NCBI RefSeq assembly: GCF_900101435.1
Contig: NZ_FMZH01000004.1
Location: 188,615 to 252,614, forward strand
Direction: 5' to 3'
Length of the DNA: 64,000 bases
Source: Pedobacter soli
Lineage (GTDB): Bacteria > Bacteroidota > Bacteroidia > Sphingobacteriales > Sphingobacteriaceae
Made by a program: the position numbers and the translations under genes. Below the pieces are notes generated by a model. That model did no database searches. It was not told the DNA's origin and saw nothing but the letters and a program-made list of their open reading frames with translations. Of the stretch, positions 53,944 to 63,469 are shown piece by piece; positions within the stretch are counted from its first letter, which is position 1; each line of letters opens with the position of its first letter.

Positions 53944-54966
53944 TTATGCTTCGTGCACAATGAGTTTACAATCCACCATCACTTTCTGATAATTTTCCAT
54001 ATCAATTTCTCTATTGATAAGCTGAAGCAGAAGTTTAATGGCATTTTCGCCTACCGATTCGGGGTTTTCTTCAACTGATGCAATGGGCGGTGAATCCAGA
54101 TAGCTGATAAAAGAAGTGTTTCCAAAACCTATGCATTCAATCTGGTCCAGGTTGGGATGATTGATCGACCTGAGGTATTTAATTGCATCGAATAAAATGG
54201 GCTCTTTAAATGCAACCAGGGCAGTAGGTGTATTTTGTGGATTGTCGAAAAGGTTCTGGATAGCCGAAATGGTATTTTCTTTATCGAAATCGGTATAGGC
54301 TACCAAATCTGCCGAAAAAGGCACTCCGTTATCTTTTAGCGCATTGATGTAGCCATTAAAGCGATCGTGCGTAAAATTGATCATTTTTGGTCCACCCAGA
54401 TAGGCTATTTTTTTATGCCCGCGGTTAATTAAAAACTGGGTGGCTTTATAGCAGCCCTGAAAGGTGTTGCCTAAAACTTTATGACAGCTTAAATTGAAAC
54501 TCGGATTACGGGTGTAATATACCACCGGAATGCCCATGTTTTCGAACTGGTCGAGGTGCGCAAAATCCTGTGTATGTTTAGATATGGCAACGATCAATCC
54601 ATCAACGCGGCTGCGCAGCAACATGTTGGCCGATTGGATTTCTTTTTCCAGATCGTCGTGCGATTGGCTAATGATGACATTGTAGCCGTTTTGGGTTGCA
54701 AACTGCTCAACCCCATAAATACTGCGCGTAAAAAAGTGATCTAAAAGATTGGGTAAAATAATACCGATAATGCGCGACTTCTTTTCCTTTAAATTAATGG
54801 CTGATTTGTTGGGGGTAAAATGCAATTCGCGAGCCATCTCCTGAACACGTTTTTTGGTGTATTCATTTATGGTAGGATAGTTATTAAGGGCTTTTGATAC
54901 TGTTGATACTGACATCTTTAACTTTTCAGCCAGGAACTTCAGGGTAACAGGGGTATTGTTCGTCAT
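53944..54966 (-). CDS. LacI-family transcriptional regulator
   Basis: 340 residues from the ATG at 54966, chosen over an upstream frame extension because it puts the DNA-binding domain at the start. The helix-turn-helix is at about 6-26 (L-K-F-L-A-E-K-L-K-M-S-V-S-T-V-S-K-A-L-N) with the hinge following. The rest is the periplasmic-binding-protein-like sensor domain (I-I-G-I-I-L-P-N-L-L-D-H-F, Y-L-G-G-P, S-V-E-E-N-P-E). It is divergent from the susC gene and an operator lies 42-67 bases upstream of its own start, so it controls itself and probably the sus genes. The inducer would be a sugar from the polysaccharide utilised by this locus. Confidence 0.93.
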   Translation of the reverse strand: MTNNTPVTLKFLAEKLKMSVSTVSKALNNYPTINEYTKKRVQEMARELHFTPNKSAINLKEKKSRIIGIILPNLLDHFFTRSIYGVEQFATQNGYNVIISQSHDDLEKEIQSANMLLRSRVDGLIVAISKHTQDFAHLDQFENMGIPVVYYTRNPSFNLSCHKVLGNTFQGCYKATQFLINRGHKKIAYLGGPKMINFTHDRFNGYINALKDNGVPFSADLVAYTDFDKENTISAIQNLFDNPQNTPTALVAFKEPILFDAIKYLRSINHPNLDQIECIGFGNTSFISYLDSPPIASVEENPESVGENAIKLLLQLINREIDMENYQKVMVDCKLIVHEA

Positions 54967-55007
54967 CTTTTCCAATCTCAATGCATAGTTAAGAAAAAAA
55001 CACAATT

Positions 55008-55033
55008 ATTTCAAACGTTTGAAATGAGTTTCA
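55008..55033. promoter_or_regulatory. LacI-type operator
   Basis: ATTTCAAACGTTTGAAAT (55008-55025) is a perfect 18-bp palindrome with central CG, the typical shape of a LacI-family site. A second, overlapping TGAAA-N4-TTTCA (55020-55033) shares its right half. It lies 42 bases before the regulator start and about 30 bases before the likely sus promoter, so it can serve both. Confidence 0.85.
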
Positions 55034-55059
55034 ACTGATTTTATGGCCTTTTAAGCTAT

Positions 55060-55088
55060 TTTGAAAGACTTTTATCCTTTTAGCTTTT
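55060..55088 (+). promoter_or_regulatory. Likely promoter of the sus operon
   Basis: TTTG at 55060-55063 and TAGCTTTT at 55081-55088 (one mismatch from TAnnTTTG), separated by 17 bases, fit the Bacteroidota -33/-7 pattern. The first susC ATG is 349 bases further on, implying a long leader containing the 46-codon frame at 55128. The 470-base gap between the regulator and susC holds this promoter, the operator, and the leader. Confidence 0.5.
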
Positions 55089-55127
55089 CTACATTCGTTA
55101 CCACTAACTCAAACTAACCAAGTAAAT

Positions 55128-55268
55128 ATGATGAAATCATCCCACAATTGTTTTTGTATGATCAGGGCAAGTGCAAAGACTCCAAATTTGGCTGAACAGG
55201 CTTACGTAGATTTATCTCAAAAATGTTACTTTTTGAAGATAAGATCGTACCATCCTCAAGACGCATAG
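55128..55268 (+). CDS. Possible 46-aa leader ORF before susC (doubtful)
   Basis: 46 codons beginning with ATGATG, 40 bases downstream of the likely -7 box. The protein (M-M-K-S-S-H-N-C-F-C-M-I-R-A) has no recognised family and no signal peptide. It could be a regulatory upstream ORF, a remnant, or chance. The AT-rich context makes chance quite possible. Confidence 0.3.
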   Translation: MMKSSHNCFCMIRASAKTPNLAEQAYVDLSQKCYFLKIRSYHPQDA

Positions 55269-55436
55269 ACTTTAGTTAAAGACCAATTAATTTCCCGGCT
55301 GTCAGCCTGATTTTTAAGCTGGCTGCAAAATATATAAACCTGTTCCTTTTATTGATTCCAGACAATAAAAATGAACCGGAAGGGATATGCTATGCATTAA
55401 ATTTTAACCAAACAGATTAAAATATTGATAATAATT

Positions 55437-58400
55437 ATGGATATACTTTACAATTTAAAAAGGACTTTTGCCAGTGTAGGAACGGAGCGATTCCAAAGGT
55501 TTAAGGTGCTTTATATTTTAACATTCCTTTTATTGATGAGTGCATCGTTTACTGCCTTTGCACAAAGCACAGTAAATGGTACAGTGAAAGATGCAAAAGG
55601 AGTTACCTTGCCCGGTGTAAGTGTTAGGGTTAAAGGTACTTCACAAGGTGCTGTTACCGATAACGATGGTAAATTTTCGATCAAAGCTGCAGGTAACGCC
55701 ACCTTAACATTTACTTATGTAGGTTACACGATTAAAGATGTAGCTGTAAATAATAAAACTGTATTAAATGTAGTGTTGGAAGACGATACGCAGGGACTGG
55801 ATGAAGTAATTGTGGTAGGTTATGGCGTGCAGAAAAAATCTACTTTAACCGGGGCTGTGGCACAGATTGGTGCCGAAGAGGTAATGAAATCGCCAACTCC
55901 AAGTCCTACAAATGCCTTAATTGGTCGTTTACCCGGTTTACTGGCCGTGCAAACCAGTGGGCAACCCGGAGCCGATGCCGCACAGTTAAAGGTACGTGGT
56001 GTAGCCACTTACGGATCTAACAATGCTGCAATTGTAGTGGTAGATGGGGTAGAGCGCCCGAGTTTTTCGGATGTAGATGCAAGCGAAATTGAATCGGTGA
56101 CGGTTTTAAAGGATGCGGCTTCTACAGCAATTTACGGGATCAGGGGTGCGAATGGTATCATCGTAATTACCACCAAACAAGGTAAAATTGGTAAGCCGAA
56201 AGTAACGTACACCGGTAACATTGCCATGCAAACCTATACCGGCCTGGCTGTTGGTTTACCCGCTTTTGAAAATGCATCTTTATTAAATCAATCATATGTA
56301 AACGATGGTAAAGCGCCATTTTTTACCGATGCCGAACTGCAAAAATTCAAAGATGGTTCAGACCCGATTGGTTACCCCGATGTGCAGTGGTTCGATTATT
56401 TAACCAAAAAATATTATGCCCAAACCCAGCATAACATTAACATTAACGGTGGTACTAAAATTGCCAAGTATTTTGTTTCTGCAGGTTATGCTTTCCAGGA
56501 TGGTATTTTCAAGAAATTCGATTCACCTTATGGCATCAATACTGTACCCAATTACAACCGTTACAATTTCCGTTCGAACGTAGATTTAACCCTGAACAAA
56601 GATTTTACCGTTGGGATTAAGCTGGGAGGTCGTTTTGCCAACCGCTATCAGCCTGCCGGTTTGTTGTCTTCTTCGGCTTTCTCTTATGATACCATTGAGG
56701 GGATGATTTCGCGTATTTTGCAGGTTCCGGCTTATGCTTATCCGGTAACTTTACCAGATGGCAGGATTACCGCTAACCCGAACATTGGTACCAATATCTG
56801 GAATCCTTTTGCAGTACTAACCCGTTTCGGAACCCGTAACGATGATAACAACACGATAGAAAGTACTTTCAATTTAAACTATAAACTGGGTTTTATTACC
56901 AAGGGTTTAGGTTTTAAAACTGTTTTTGGTTACGATTCTTATTACAACAATATTGAGCGGAGAAATGCCAACTGGGCGGCTTATGTTTACAATCCTGCAA
57001 CTGGACAGGCTACTTTATCAACCGATACCCGTAATCGTGATGAGCCTTTAGGTGCCGTGCAGGATGGAGGGGTAACCAGTGGAAGTACCAACATGAACCT
57101 GCAAACCGGTTTTGATTATAACCGCGATTTTGGGAAACATAACGTGGGCGGATTGTTACTGGGTACACGACAGCTTATCCGCACTACCGGCGCTACACCA
57201 TTTACGGCTCCGCCACGTGCCTCGCAGGGTGTTGTTGGCCGGGTTACCTACAATTATAATGAACGCTACTTTGCCGAATTCAATGGTTCTTACAACGGAT
57301 CTGAAAACTTTGCCGAAGGTTTACGTTACGGTTTCTTTCCAGCAGTATCAGCAGGATGGACGCTTACTAACGAGCCTTTCTGGAAAAAGAACAATGTGTT
57401 AACCTATTTAAAAATCAGGGGAAGTTACGGGCAGGTTGGTAACGACAGGATTTCGGATAACCGTTTCTTGTTCTTAACCACCTACACCGCCAATTCCGGT
57501 GCGCCATTCGGCAATCCGCTGGCCCTGGTTAATTACCCAACCCTTTACATAGGCGATACTGCCTTAGGGAACGATAAAGTAACCTGGGAAACCGGTACCA
57601 AAAGAAATATTGGTATGGAAGCACGTTTCCTGAGCGATAACCTGAAATTAACCGTTGATCTTTTTGACGAAACCCGTAAAGATATTTTAACACCAGCGCT
57701 GAGCGGCTCTGCATTATTCGGGCATGCTTACCCCAACTTAAACAAAGGGATAGTGTACAATAAAGGTTACGAAGTTGAGCTCGATTACCAGCGTACTGTG
57801 GGTAGCGTAACTTTTGGCCTAAATGCGCAGTTGAGTTACAATAAAAATAAAATCCTGGAGAACGATGAACCAGATGGCATGCCTTTTTCACTGGCCAGAA
57901 AAGGTACCAGTGTTGGTCAGTTTTTCGGATATAAAACAGATGGGTTTTTCCAGTCGGCAGCAGATATTGCCGCTTCACCCAAGTTATCGGGATACAATCC
58001 AATTCCGGGCGATTTAAAATTCAAAGACCTGGATGGCGATGGTGTAATTACCAATTTAGATCAGGATGCTATTGGCTATACCAATACTCCGCAATACATT
58101 TACAGTTTTAGTCCGAGGGTAAGCTATAAAGGATTTTCGCTTTCAGCTTTATTTCAGGGCGTAGCTAACGTAAGCTCAAACGTAATTTTAAACGAGCAGA
58201 ACAATGGTCAGCAAATGTATCCGTTCATGCTCGATTCGTGGACACCGGCTACTGCTTCAACAGCCACCTGGCCGGCATTGCATGCCCGTGGTACAGCATC
58301 TTTAAATTATGCTTTAAACGATTTTACCTTACAAAATTCAGCTTATTTAAAAATCAGGAATATTGAGCTGGCCTGGACACTTCCAAAATCGTGGATGAGT

Positions 58401-58577
58401 ACCTTAAAACTAAGCAATGTGCGGGTTTTCTTACAGGGGCAGAATATTTACACCTGGACCAAGTATAAGTTCTATATCGATCCGGAGAATGTAAACACCA
58501 TTAACACGGCATTCCCGCTACAGGCGCTTTATCCAACATCGCGGATTTACAATTTTGGTTTAAACGTTCAATTTTAA
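55437..58577 (+). CDS. SusC/RagA-family TonB-linked outer membrane protein
   Basis: 1046 residues from the ATG at 55437; the frame opens with a TTG four codons earlier, but the ATG is preferred. After a signal peptide (ending T-A-F-A-Q-S) comes a carboxypeptidase-D-like beta domain (about 45-125: V-N-G-T-V-K-D, T-F-T-Y-V-G-Y), a TonB-box-like L-D-E-V-I-V-V-G-Y-G, the plug (L-I-G-R-L-P-G-L-L-A-V-Q, V-K-D-A-A-S-T-A-I-Y-G-I-R-G-A-N-G) and a 22-stranded barrel to the C-terminal aromatic (N-F-G-L-N-V-Q-F). It imports oligosaccharides together with the SusD lipoprotein that follows 4 bp later. The sugar cannot be read from sequence. Confidence 0.96.
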   Translation: MDILYNLKRTFASVGTERFQRFKVLYILTFLLLMSASFTAFAQSTVNGTVKDAKGVTLPGVSVRVKGTSQGAVTDNDGKFSIKAAGNATLTFTYVGYTIKDVAVNNKTVLNVVLEDDTQGLDEVIVVGYGVQKKSTLTGAVAQIGAEEVMKSPTPSPTNALIGRLPGLLAVQTSGQPGADAAQLKVRGVATYGSNNAAIVVVDGVERPSFSDVDASEIESVTVLKDAASTAIYGIRGANGIIVITTKQGKIGKPKVTYTGNIAMQTYTGLAVGLPAFENASLLNQSYVNDGKAPFFTDAELQKFKDGSDPIGYPDVQWFDYLTKKYYAQTQHNININGGTKIAKYFVSAGYAFQDGIFKKFDSPYGINTVPNYNRYNFRSNVDLTLNKDFTVGIKLGGRFANRYQPAGLLSSSAFSYDTIEGMISRILQVPAYAYPVTLPDGRITANPNIGTNIWNPFAVLTRFGTRNDDNNTIESTFNLNYKLGFITKGLGFKTVFGYDSYYNNIERRNANWAAYVYNPATGQATLSTDTRNRDEPLGAVQDGGVTSGSTNMNLQTGFDYNRDFGKHNVGGLLLGTRQLIRTTGATPFTAPPRASQGVVGRVTYNYNERYFAEFNGSYNGSENFAEGLRYGFFPAVSAGWTLTNEPFWKKNNVLTYLKIRGSYGQVGNDRISDNRFLFLTTYTANSGAPFGNPLALVNYPTLYIGDTALGNDKVTWETGTKRNIGMEARFLSDNLKLTVDLFDETRKDILTPALSGSALFGHAYPNLNKGIVYNKGYEVELDYQRTVGSVTFGLNAQLSYNKNKILENDEPDGMPFSLARKGTSVGQFFGYKTDGFFQSAADIAASPKLSGYNPIPGDLKFKDLDGDGVITNLDQDAIGYTNTPQYIYSFSPRVSYKGFSLSALFQGVANVSSNVILNEQNNGQQMYPFMLDSWTPATASTATWPALHARGTASLNYALNDFTLQNSAYLKIRNIELAWTLPKSWMSTLKLSNVRVFLQGQNIYTWTKYKFYIDPENVNTINTAFPLQALYPTSRIYNFGLNVQF

Positions 58578-58581
58578 GCTC

Positions 58582-60285
58582 ATGAAAAACTACAAGATAT
58601 ATACAGCCATTGTTTTATTAACGCTGTTTGCTGTTTCCTGCAAAAAAGACTACCTGGAAAGAACACCTGGTGTGGCTTTGAGTGAGGATGAAATTTTTGC
58701 AGATCCGGCACAGGCTGCCCGCTTTGCAGATAACGCTTATAATTATGTAATTAACAAATACGTACGCTTTAACGATCACCGCGGTTGCGTAGCGCAGGCA
58801 TCAGACGAGGCTGTTTCGGGTAATTCGGAAGGTACGGTAACCACTTTAAACCGGGGATTGTACCACGATCACAGTAACGGAGCTTCGTTAAACGATATTT
58901 ACGATATCTGGAAAAGAATGTATGCCGGTATTGCCATCGAAACTAAAATGCTTTCGCGTTTGGCTGATGTTCCGCCGGCGCCACCTGCTACTGTTCCCAT
59001 TTTTCAACCAGTGAGGGTAGAGGGCGAGATGCGTTTTTTACGCGCCATGTCTTATTTCGAATTAACCAAAAGATTTGGTGGTGTGCCTATTGTTGATAAG
59101 GTATATACCGTTAACGACGAATTGAATCTACCCCGAAGTTCGTTTGATGATGTAACCAAATACATCCTGGCCGATCTGGCTATTGCCGAAGCCAAATTAG
59201 GTAACGATGCCGATTATACCGCTGCCGATTATGGCCGACCTACCAAGGGCGCAGTGCAGGCTTTAAGAACCCGGGTGCTTTTATATGCCGCAAGTCCGTT
59301 AAATAACCCAACAGGCGATAAAGCCAAATGGGCTGCTGCTGCCGCTGCTGCGCAAAGATTAATGAATGGCGAATTTGGTCCTTACGCCTTGCAAGCCACT
59401 TATGGCGATATTTTGAATGTGCCTACTTCATCAGAATACATCATGATCCGCATTAAAGGCAATACGCCACTGGCAGGAGAAATGATGCAGGATTTTTCAA
59501 TGTCGCCAGGTTCTGGTGGTGCGCAAGGACAAATGAACCCTACGCAAAACCATGTGGATATGTACGAAATGGCCAATGGAAAAGCCATTACCGATCCAAC
59601 TTCTGGTTACGATCCGCAGAAACCTTATGCCAACCGCGAACCTCGTTTTTACGATAACATCATTTACAACGATCGCCCGTGGCAAGGTAGAGCCATCCAG
59701 ATGTGGTCATCGCCGGCAGGTGCACTCGATTACAGTACTACCATTACTTATACCGCTACGCGCTACTATTGCAAAAAATACTGGCCTGAGGTATATCGTA
59801 CCGTAGGTGGAAGTACCACCTTGCTCAATTACATTTATTTCCGCTATGCCGAAGTATTGCTCAACTATGCCGAGGCACAAAACGAAGCCGTAGGTGCTGA
59901 TGCATCAGTTTACAAACAGCTGGTTGATATCCGTAAAAGAGCTGGCATTCAACCAGGTGCCGATAACCTTTATGGGCTTAAAGCCAACATGAACCAGGAT
60001 GAAATGCGTACTGCCATCAGGCACGAGCGTGCAATTGAGCTGGCTTTCGAAGATCACCGCTGGTACGATATTATGCGCTGGAAAATTGGCGCTACCACCA
60101 TTGGAGTACCTATGAAAGGCATGGATGTGATTAAACAGGCCAACGGAACCTTTGTCTATACACCTTTTGTATTGAGCCAGACTTTCCAGAAAACCTGGAC
60201 CGAAAAGCAAAACCTGTACCCCATTCCGCGTGCAGAAATTTACAAAAGCAAAGGAGTATTAACACAAAATCCGGGTTGGGAGTAG
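58582..60285 (+). CDS. SusD/RagB-family outer membrane lipoprotein
   Basis: 567 residues. Lipoprotein signal L-T-L-F-A-V-S-C (Cys20). The tetratricopeptide-like helices of the SusD fold follow; R-F-L-R-A-M-S-Y-F-E-L-T-K-R-F-G-G-V-P is the classic SusD motif, and the C-terminal R-H-E-R-A-I-E-L-A-F-E-D-H-R-W-Y-D-I-M-R-W with P-I-P-R-A-E-I is the second. It forms the lid on the preceding SusC barrel and binds the glycan. A gap of only 4 bp to susC shows cotranscription. Confidence 0.96.
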   Translation: MKNYKIYTAIVLLTLFAVSCKKDYLERTPGVALSEDEIFADPAQAARFADNAYNYVINKYVRFNDHRGCVAQASDEAVSGNSEGTVTTLNRGLYHDHSNGASLNDIYDIWKRMYAGIAIETKMLSRLADVPPAPPATVPIFQPVRVEGEMRFLRAMSYFELTKRFGGVPIVDKVYTVNDELNLPRSSFDDVTKYILADLAIAEAKLGNDADYTAADYGRPTKGAVQALRTRVLLYAASPLNNPTGDKAKWAAAAAAAQRLMNGEFGPYALQATYGDILNVPTSSEYIMIRIKGNTPLAGEMMQDFSMSPGSGGAQGQMNPTQNHVDMYEMANGKAITDPTSGYDPQKPYANREPRFYDNIIYNDRPWQGRAIQMWSSPAGALDYSTTITYTATRYYCKKYWPEVYRTVGGSTTLLNYIYFRYAEVLLNYAEAQNEAVGADASVYKQLVDIRKRAGIQPGADNLYGLKANMNQDEMRTAIRHERAIELAFEDHRWYDIMRWKIGATTIGVPMKGMDVIKQANGTFVYTPFVLSQTFQKTWTEKQNLYPIPRAEIYKSKGVLTQNPGWE

Positions 60286-60321
60286 TGAGTTAATCAATGT
60301 AACGCAAAAAGACTATTGAAA

Positions 60322-63300
60322 ATGAAATTCTTAAAATCAAAATATAAATATATAGCCTGCCTGCTCTTTTTATGGGCCTGCGTGCTAAACGTTTACAGCC
60401 AAACACCTGATGAGCAGCTTACGGTTACAGGAAGGGTAGTAGATCAGGACAAAAAGCCTGTGGCTGGTGTAGCAATCTCCATTCAGGAAGATAAGACCAA
60501 TAAATCGGTTACCACTGGTGCCGACGGGCGATTTACGCTCGCAACCTCTACCAGCGATGTGCTTGTTTTTAAATATGTGGGCTATCTGAAGGTGCTTAAA
60601 CCAGCAGCTGAAGTAAGCAAAGGTGATGTTGTTTTAACCAAAGCACTTATTGATGCCGGTGATAATGATAATGTATACATTCCGTTTGGTGTGAGGAAGA
60701 AGAGAGAAGTTACGGCTACCATCAGTACCATTACTACCGATAATTTACCGCAAATCCCATCTTCATCTTTAACCAATGTATTTACCGGCAGGTTACCCGG
60801 ACTGGCCATTTATCCAAGCGGTTCGCAGCAACCAGGTTATGATGTATCAAGTTTTTTAATCCGCGGGCGTTCTTCTTACAACAGTAACCAGGAGCCTTTG
60901 GTGCTGGTAGATGGTATTGAGCGCGATTTCAGATCGATGGATTTAGGGGAAATAGAAAGTGTAAGTGTATTAAAAGATGCGGCAACACTGGCCTGGTATG
61001 GCATGTACTCGGCAAATGGCGTAATTTATGTTAAAACCAAAAGGGGCAGTGCTACTTCTACTAGCGTTACTTTCGATGCGCAGGCCGGTTTACAGGCACC
61101 TTTGCAAATTGCTGCGCCGTTGGATGCGTATACTTACGCGAGTTTATACAACGAGGCTGCTATTAACAGCGGTGGTACAGCAGTTTACAGTCCGGCAGCT
61201 TTACAGGCCTATCAGGATGGTTCAGATCCCATCAAATACCCAAACAACAATTTTGTACGCGATTTTACCAAGCGTGTAGCACCTACGCAGCGTTATGTAG
61301 CTACAGTTACCGGTGGTAATGCATTTATTAAATATTATACTTTGCTGAGCGCTTATCAGCAAGGTGGTTTTTATAAAGGTGGCCATAACGATACTTACGA
61401 TGCCAATACCGATTTTAACCGCTATAATTTAAGAACCAACATCGATTTGCACGTAAACAAAAACCTGGATGTAGCTTTGGATATCGGCGGCAGGATTACC
61501 AATCTTACTTTCCCTAACGCGGGTACAGCAACCTTTTTATCAACGGTTTATTCAACCCCTGCCAATGCCTTTCCGGTTATTAATCCAAACGGATCGTATG
61601 GCGGAACATCGATATTTACCCAGAATAACCCGCAAGCCATGCTCGAGGCCAGGGGAGCCAGTACCGATCTGGTACGTAACATGATGGCCACCTTAAGTGC
61701 CCGTCAGAAAATGGATGGTATATTAAAAGGCCTCACAGCCGAAGTATTTTATGCTTACGATATTGCCGGTGCATACCGTTCAGGCTTCAGTCAGCAGTAT
61801 GCCACCTCAGAGTTAAAAGCCGATGGTACTTACACTACTTACGGTACGCCGGTTAAGGTCGATTATCAGGCCAACGCATTTTCAGGTAACATCCGTAAAA
61901 GTGAGTTTTGGGCTGGTTTCGATTACAACAGAATCTTTGGTAAGCACGATATTAAATTCAGTACCCGGGTTTCGCGGGCAAACTATGCTTCTTTCGGGAG
62001 TTTAGATGTACGTCGCGAGGGTTGGTCTAACCGCTTATCTTACAATTATATGCAGCGTTATTTTCTGGATCTAACTGCTGCTTATGCCGGTTCAGAGAAT
62101 TTTGCACCAGGTTCGCGTTATGGTTTCTTCCCCGCTGCATCGGCAGGTTGGATCATTTCCGACGAAGACTTTATGAAAGGTTCGACAAATTTTCTCGATT
62201 TCTTAAAAATCAGGGGTTCTTACGGGCTGGTAGGTAACGATGCCATTGGCTCGGCTAGAAGGTTTGCTTACAACGATTTCTTTACCAGAAGTGCTGCAGG
62301 TTATACCTTTGGTACGGGTTATACCGGTGTAAGCGGCTCGGGCCAGCTGGCTTTGGCTAACCCTTTCTTAACCTGGGAAAAAGCTTATAAAACCAGTGTA
62401 GGTTTCGATGCTAAACTGTTTAAACAGGCGCTATCTATCAGTGCCGATTATTTTTACGAAGACCGCAAAGATTTAACCACTGCATCGCTGCTGCCAAGTT
62501 TGTTGGGCCAGTCGTTAATTTATGTTAACGAGGGTGAGGCATCTTACAAAGGTTTCGAAACCGGTATCAATTTCAATAAAAAACTAGGTGGCGTAAACCT
62601 GAACGTATTTGGTAACATCACTTACAATACCAGTAAAATATTGGCCATTAACGAAGGTGCCGGATTACCTGATTACCAAAAGCAGCTGGGGCATCCCATT
62701 TCTAGTGTAATTTCTCCGGCAGCTACTGCCAATACAGCTGCGGGTTACGTGAGTATGATGCTCATTTCTGATGGTATTTTCCAGAATCAGGCGCAAATTG
62801 ATGCATCGGCGAAGCAGATTTTATCTAAAGATGTTAAGCCTGGCGATATTAAATATGTAGATCAGAATGGTGACGGTGTAATTAACGATCTTGACCGCGT
62901 AAGAACCGATTTCAATTTCGTTCCAAAAGCCTATTTCGGTTTTGGTGCTTCAGTCTCTTATGCCAATTTTGATGCTAACTTCCTGTTTCAGGGCACCAGC
63001 GGCCGCTCCATTACTATACAGCAACTCGTAAATGCAGGCAATACCAATAATGGCTTTTTAAACCAGTTCAGTGTAGATCGCTGGACACCGGATAATCCCG
63101 GAGCGCCTTATCCAAGATTGTTGTTAACCGATAGGGGTAACAATACCGCTGCTTCCGATTTCTGGATCAGATCAGGCGATTATATCCGCTTAAAAAATGT
63201 TGAAATTGGTTATTCCTTATCACCTTCATTTGTCAAAAAGTTAAAAATCAAACAGCTGCGTTTTTATGCCAGTGGCTTAAACCTGCTCACTTTCGATAAA

Positions 63301-63402
63301 CTGGGCGATTTGCCAATCGATCCTGAATTACCGGAGTCGGGTTACAATTCATCTTATCCATACATGAAAATATATTCGTTCGGTGTGAATTTGAAATTTT
63401 AA
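60322..63402 (+). CDS. Second SusC-like TonB-linked outer membrane protein
   Basis: 1026 residues from the ATG at 60322 (a TTG two codons earlier is rejected). Signal peptide ends in N-V-Y-S-Q. The beta domain at about 35-115 (V-T-G-R-V-V-D-Q-D-K-K-P-V-A-G-V), then plug motifs (S-L-T-N-V-F-T-G-R-L-P-G-L-A-I-Y, V-L-K-D-A-A-T-L-A-W-Y-G-M) and barrel follow. No clear TonB box (L-D-E-V-I-V-V-G-Y-G) is visible before the plug; the stretch reads V-Y-I-P-F-G-V-R-K-K-R-E-V-T-A-T instead. It is paired with the partial susD at 63470. Together the two pairs suggest two substrates or sizes of oligosaccharide. Confidence 0.95.
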   Translation: MKFLKSKYKYIACLLFLWACVLNVYSQTPDEQLTVTGRVVDQDKKPVAGVAISIQEDKTNKSVTTGADGRFTLATSTSDVLVFKYVGYLKVLKPAAEVSKGDVVLTKALIDAGDNDNVYIPFGVRKKREVTATISTITTDNLPQIPSSSLTNVFTGRLPGLAIYPSGSQQPGYDVSSFLIRGRSSYNSNQEPLVLVDGIERDFRSMDLGEIESVSVLKDAATLAWYGMYSANGVIYVKTKRGSATSTSVTFDAQAGLQAPLQIAAPLDAYTYASLYNEAAINSGGTAVYSPAALQAYQDGSDPIKYPNNNFVRDFTKRVAPTQRYVATVTGGNAFIKYYTLLSAYQQGGFYKGGHNDTYDANTDFNRYNLRTNIDLHVNKNLDVALDIGGRITNLTFPNAGTATFLSTVYSTPANAFPVINPNGSYGGTSIFTQNNPQAMLEARGASTDLVRNMMATLSARQKMDGILKGLTAEVFYAYDIAGAYRSGFSQQYATSELKADGTYTTYGTPVKVDYQANAFSGNIRKSEFWAGFDYNRIFGKHDIKFSTRVSRANYASFGSLDVRREGWSNRLSYNYMQRYFLDLTAAYAGSENFAPGSRYGFFPAASAGWIISDEDFMKGSTNFLDFLKIRGSYGLVGNDAIGSARRFAYNDFFTRSAAGYTFGTGYTGVSGSGQLALANPFLTWEKAYKTSVGFDAKLFKQALSISADYFYEDRKDLTTASLLPSLLGQSLIYVNEGEASYKGFETGINFNKKLGGVNLNVFGNITYNTSKILAINEGAGLPDYQKQLGHPISSVISPAATANTAAGYVSMMLISDGIFQNQAQIDASAKQILSKDVKPGDIKYVDQNGDGVINDLDRVRTDFNFVPKAYFGFGASVSYANFDANFLFQGTSGRSITIQQLVNAGNTNNGFLNQFSVDRWTPDNPGAPYPRLLLTDRGNNTAASDFWIRSGDYIRLKNVEIGYSLSPSFVKKLKIKQLRFYASGLNLLTFDKLGDLPIDPELPESGYNSSYPYMKIYSFGVNLKF

Positions 63403-63413
63403 CAGCTAAGACC

Positions 63414-63451
63414 GTGAAGCCGATCGGGATGCAAATTCTGGCAGGCTTCAC
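63414..63451 (+). repeat. Inverted repeat between susC and susD
   Basis: gtgaagcc (63414-63421) and ggcttcac (63444-63451) are a perfect 8-bp pair with a 22-base loop, sitting in the 67-base gap between the second susC stop and the susD start. It could reduce read-through into susD or stabilise the upstream message. There is no T-run right after the second arm. Confidence 0.55.
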
Positions 63452-63469
63452 CTTAAAAAACTAAAAGAG

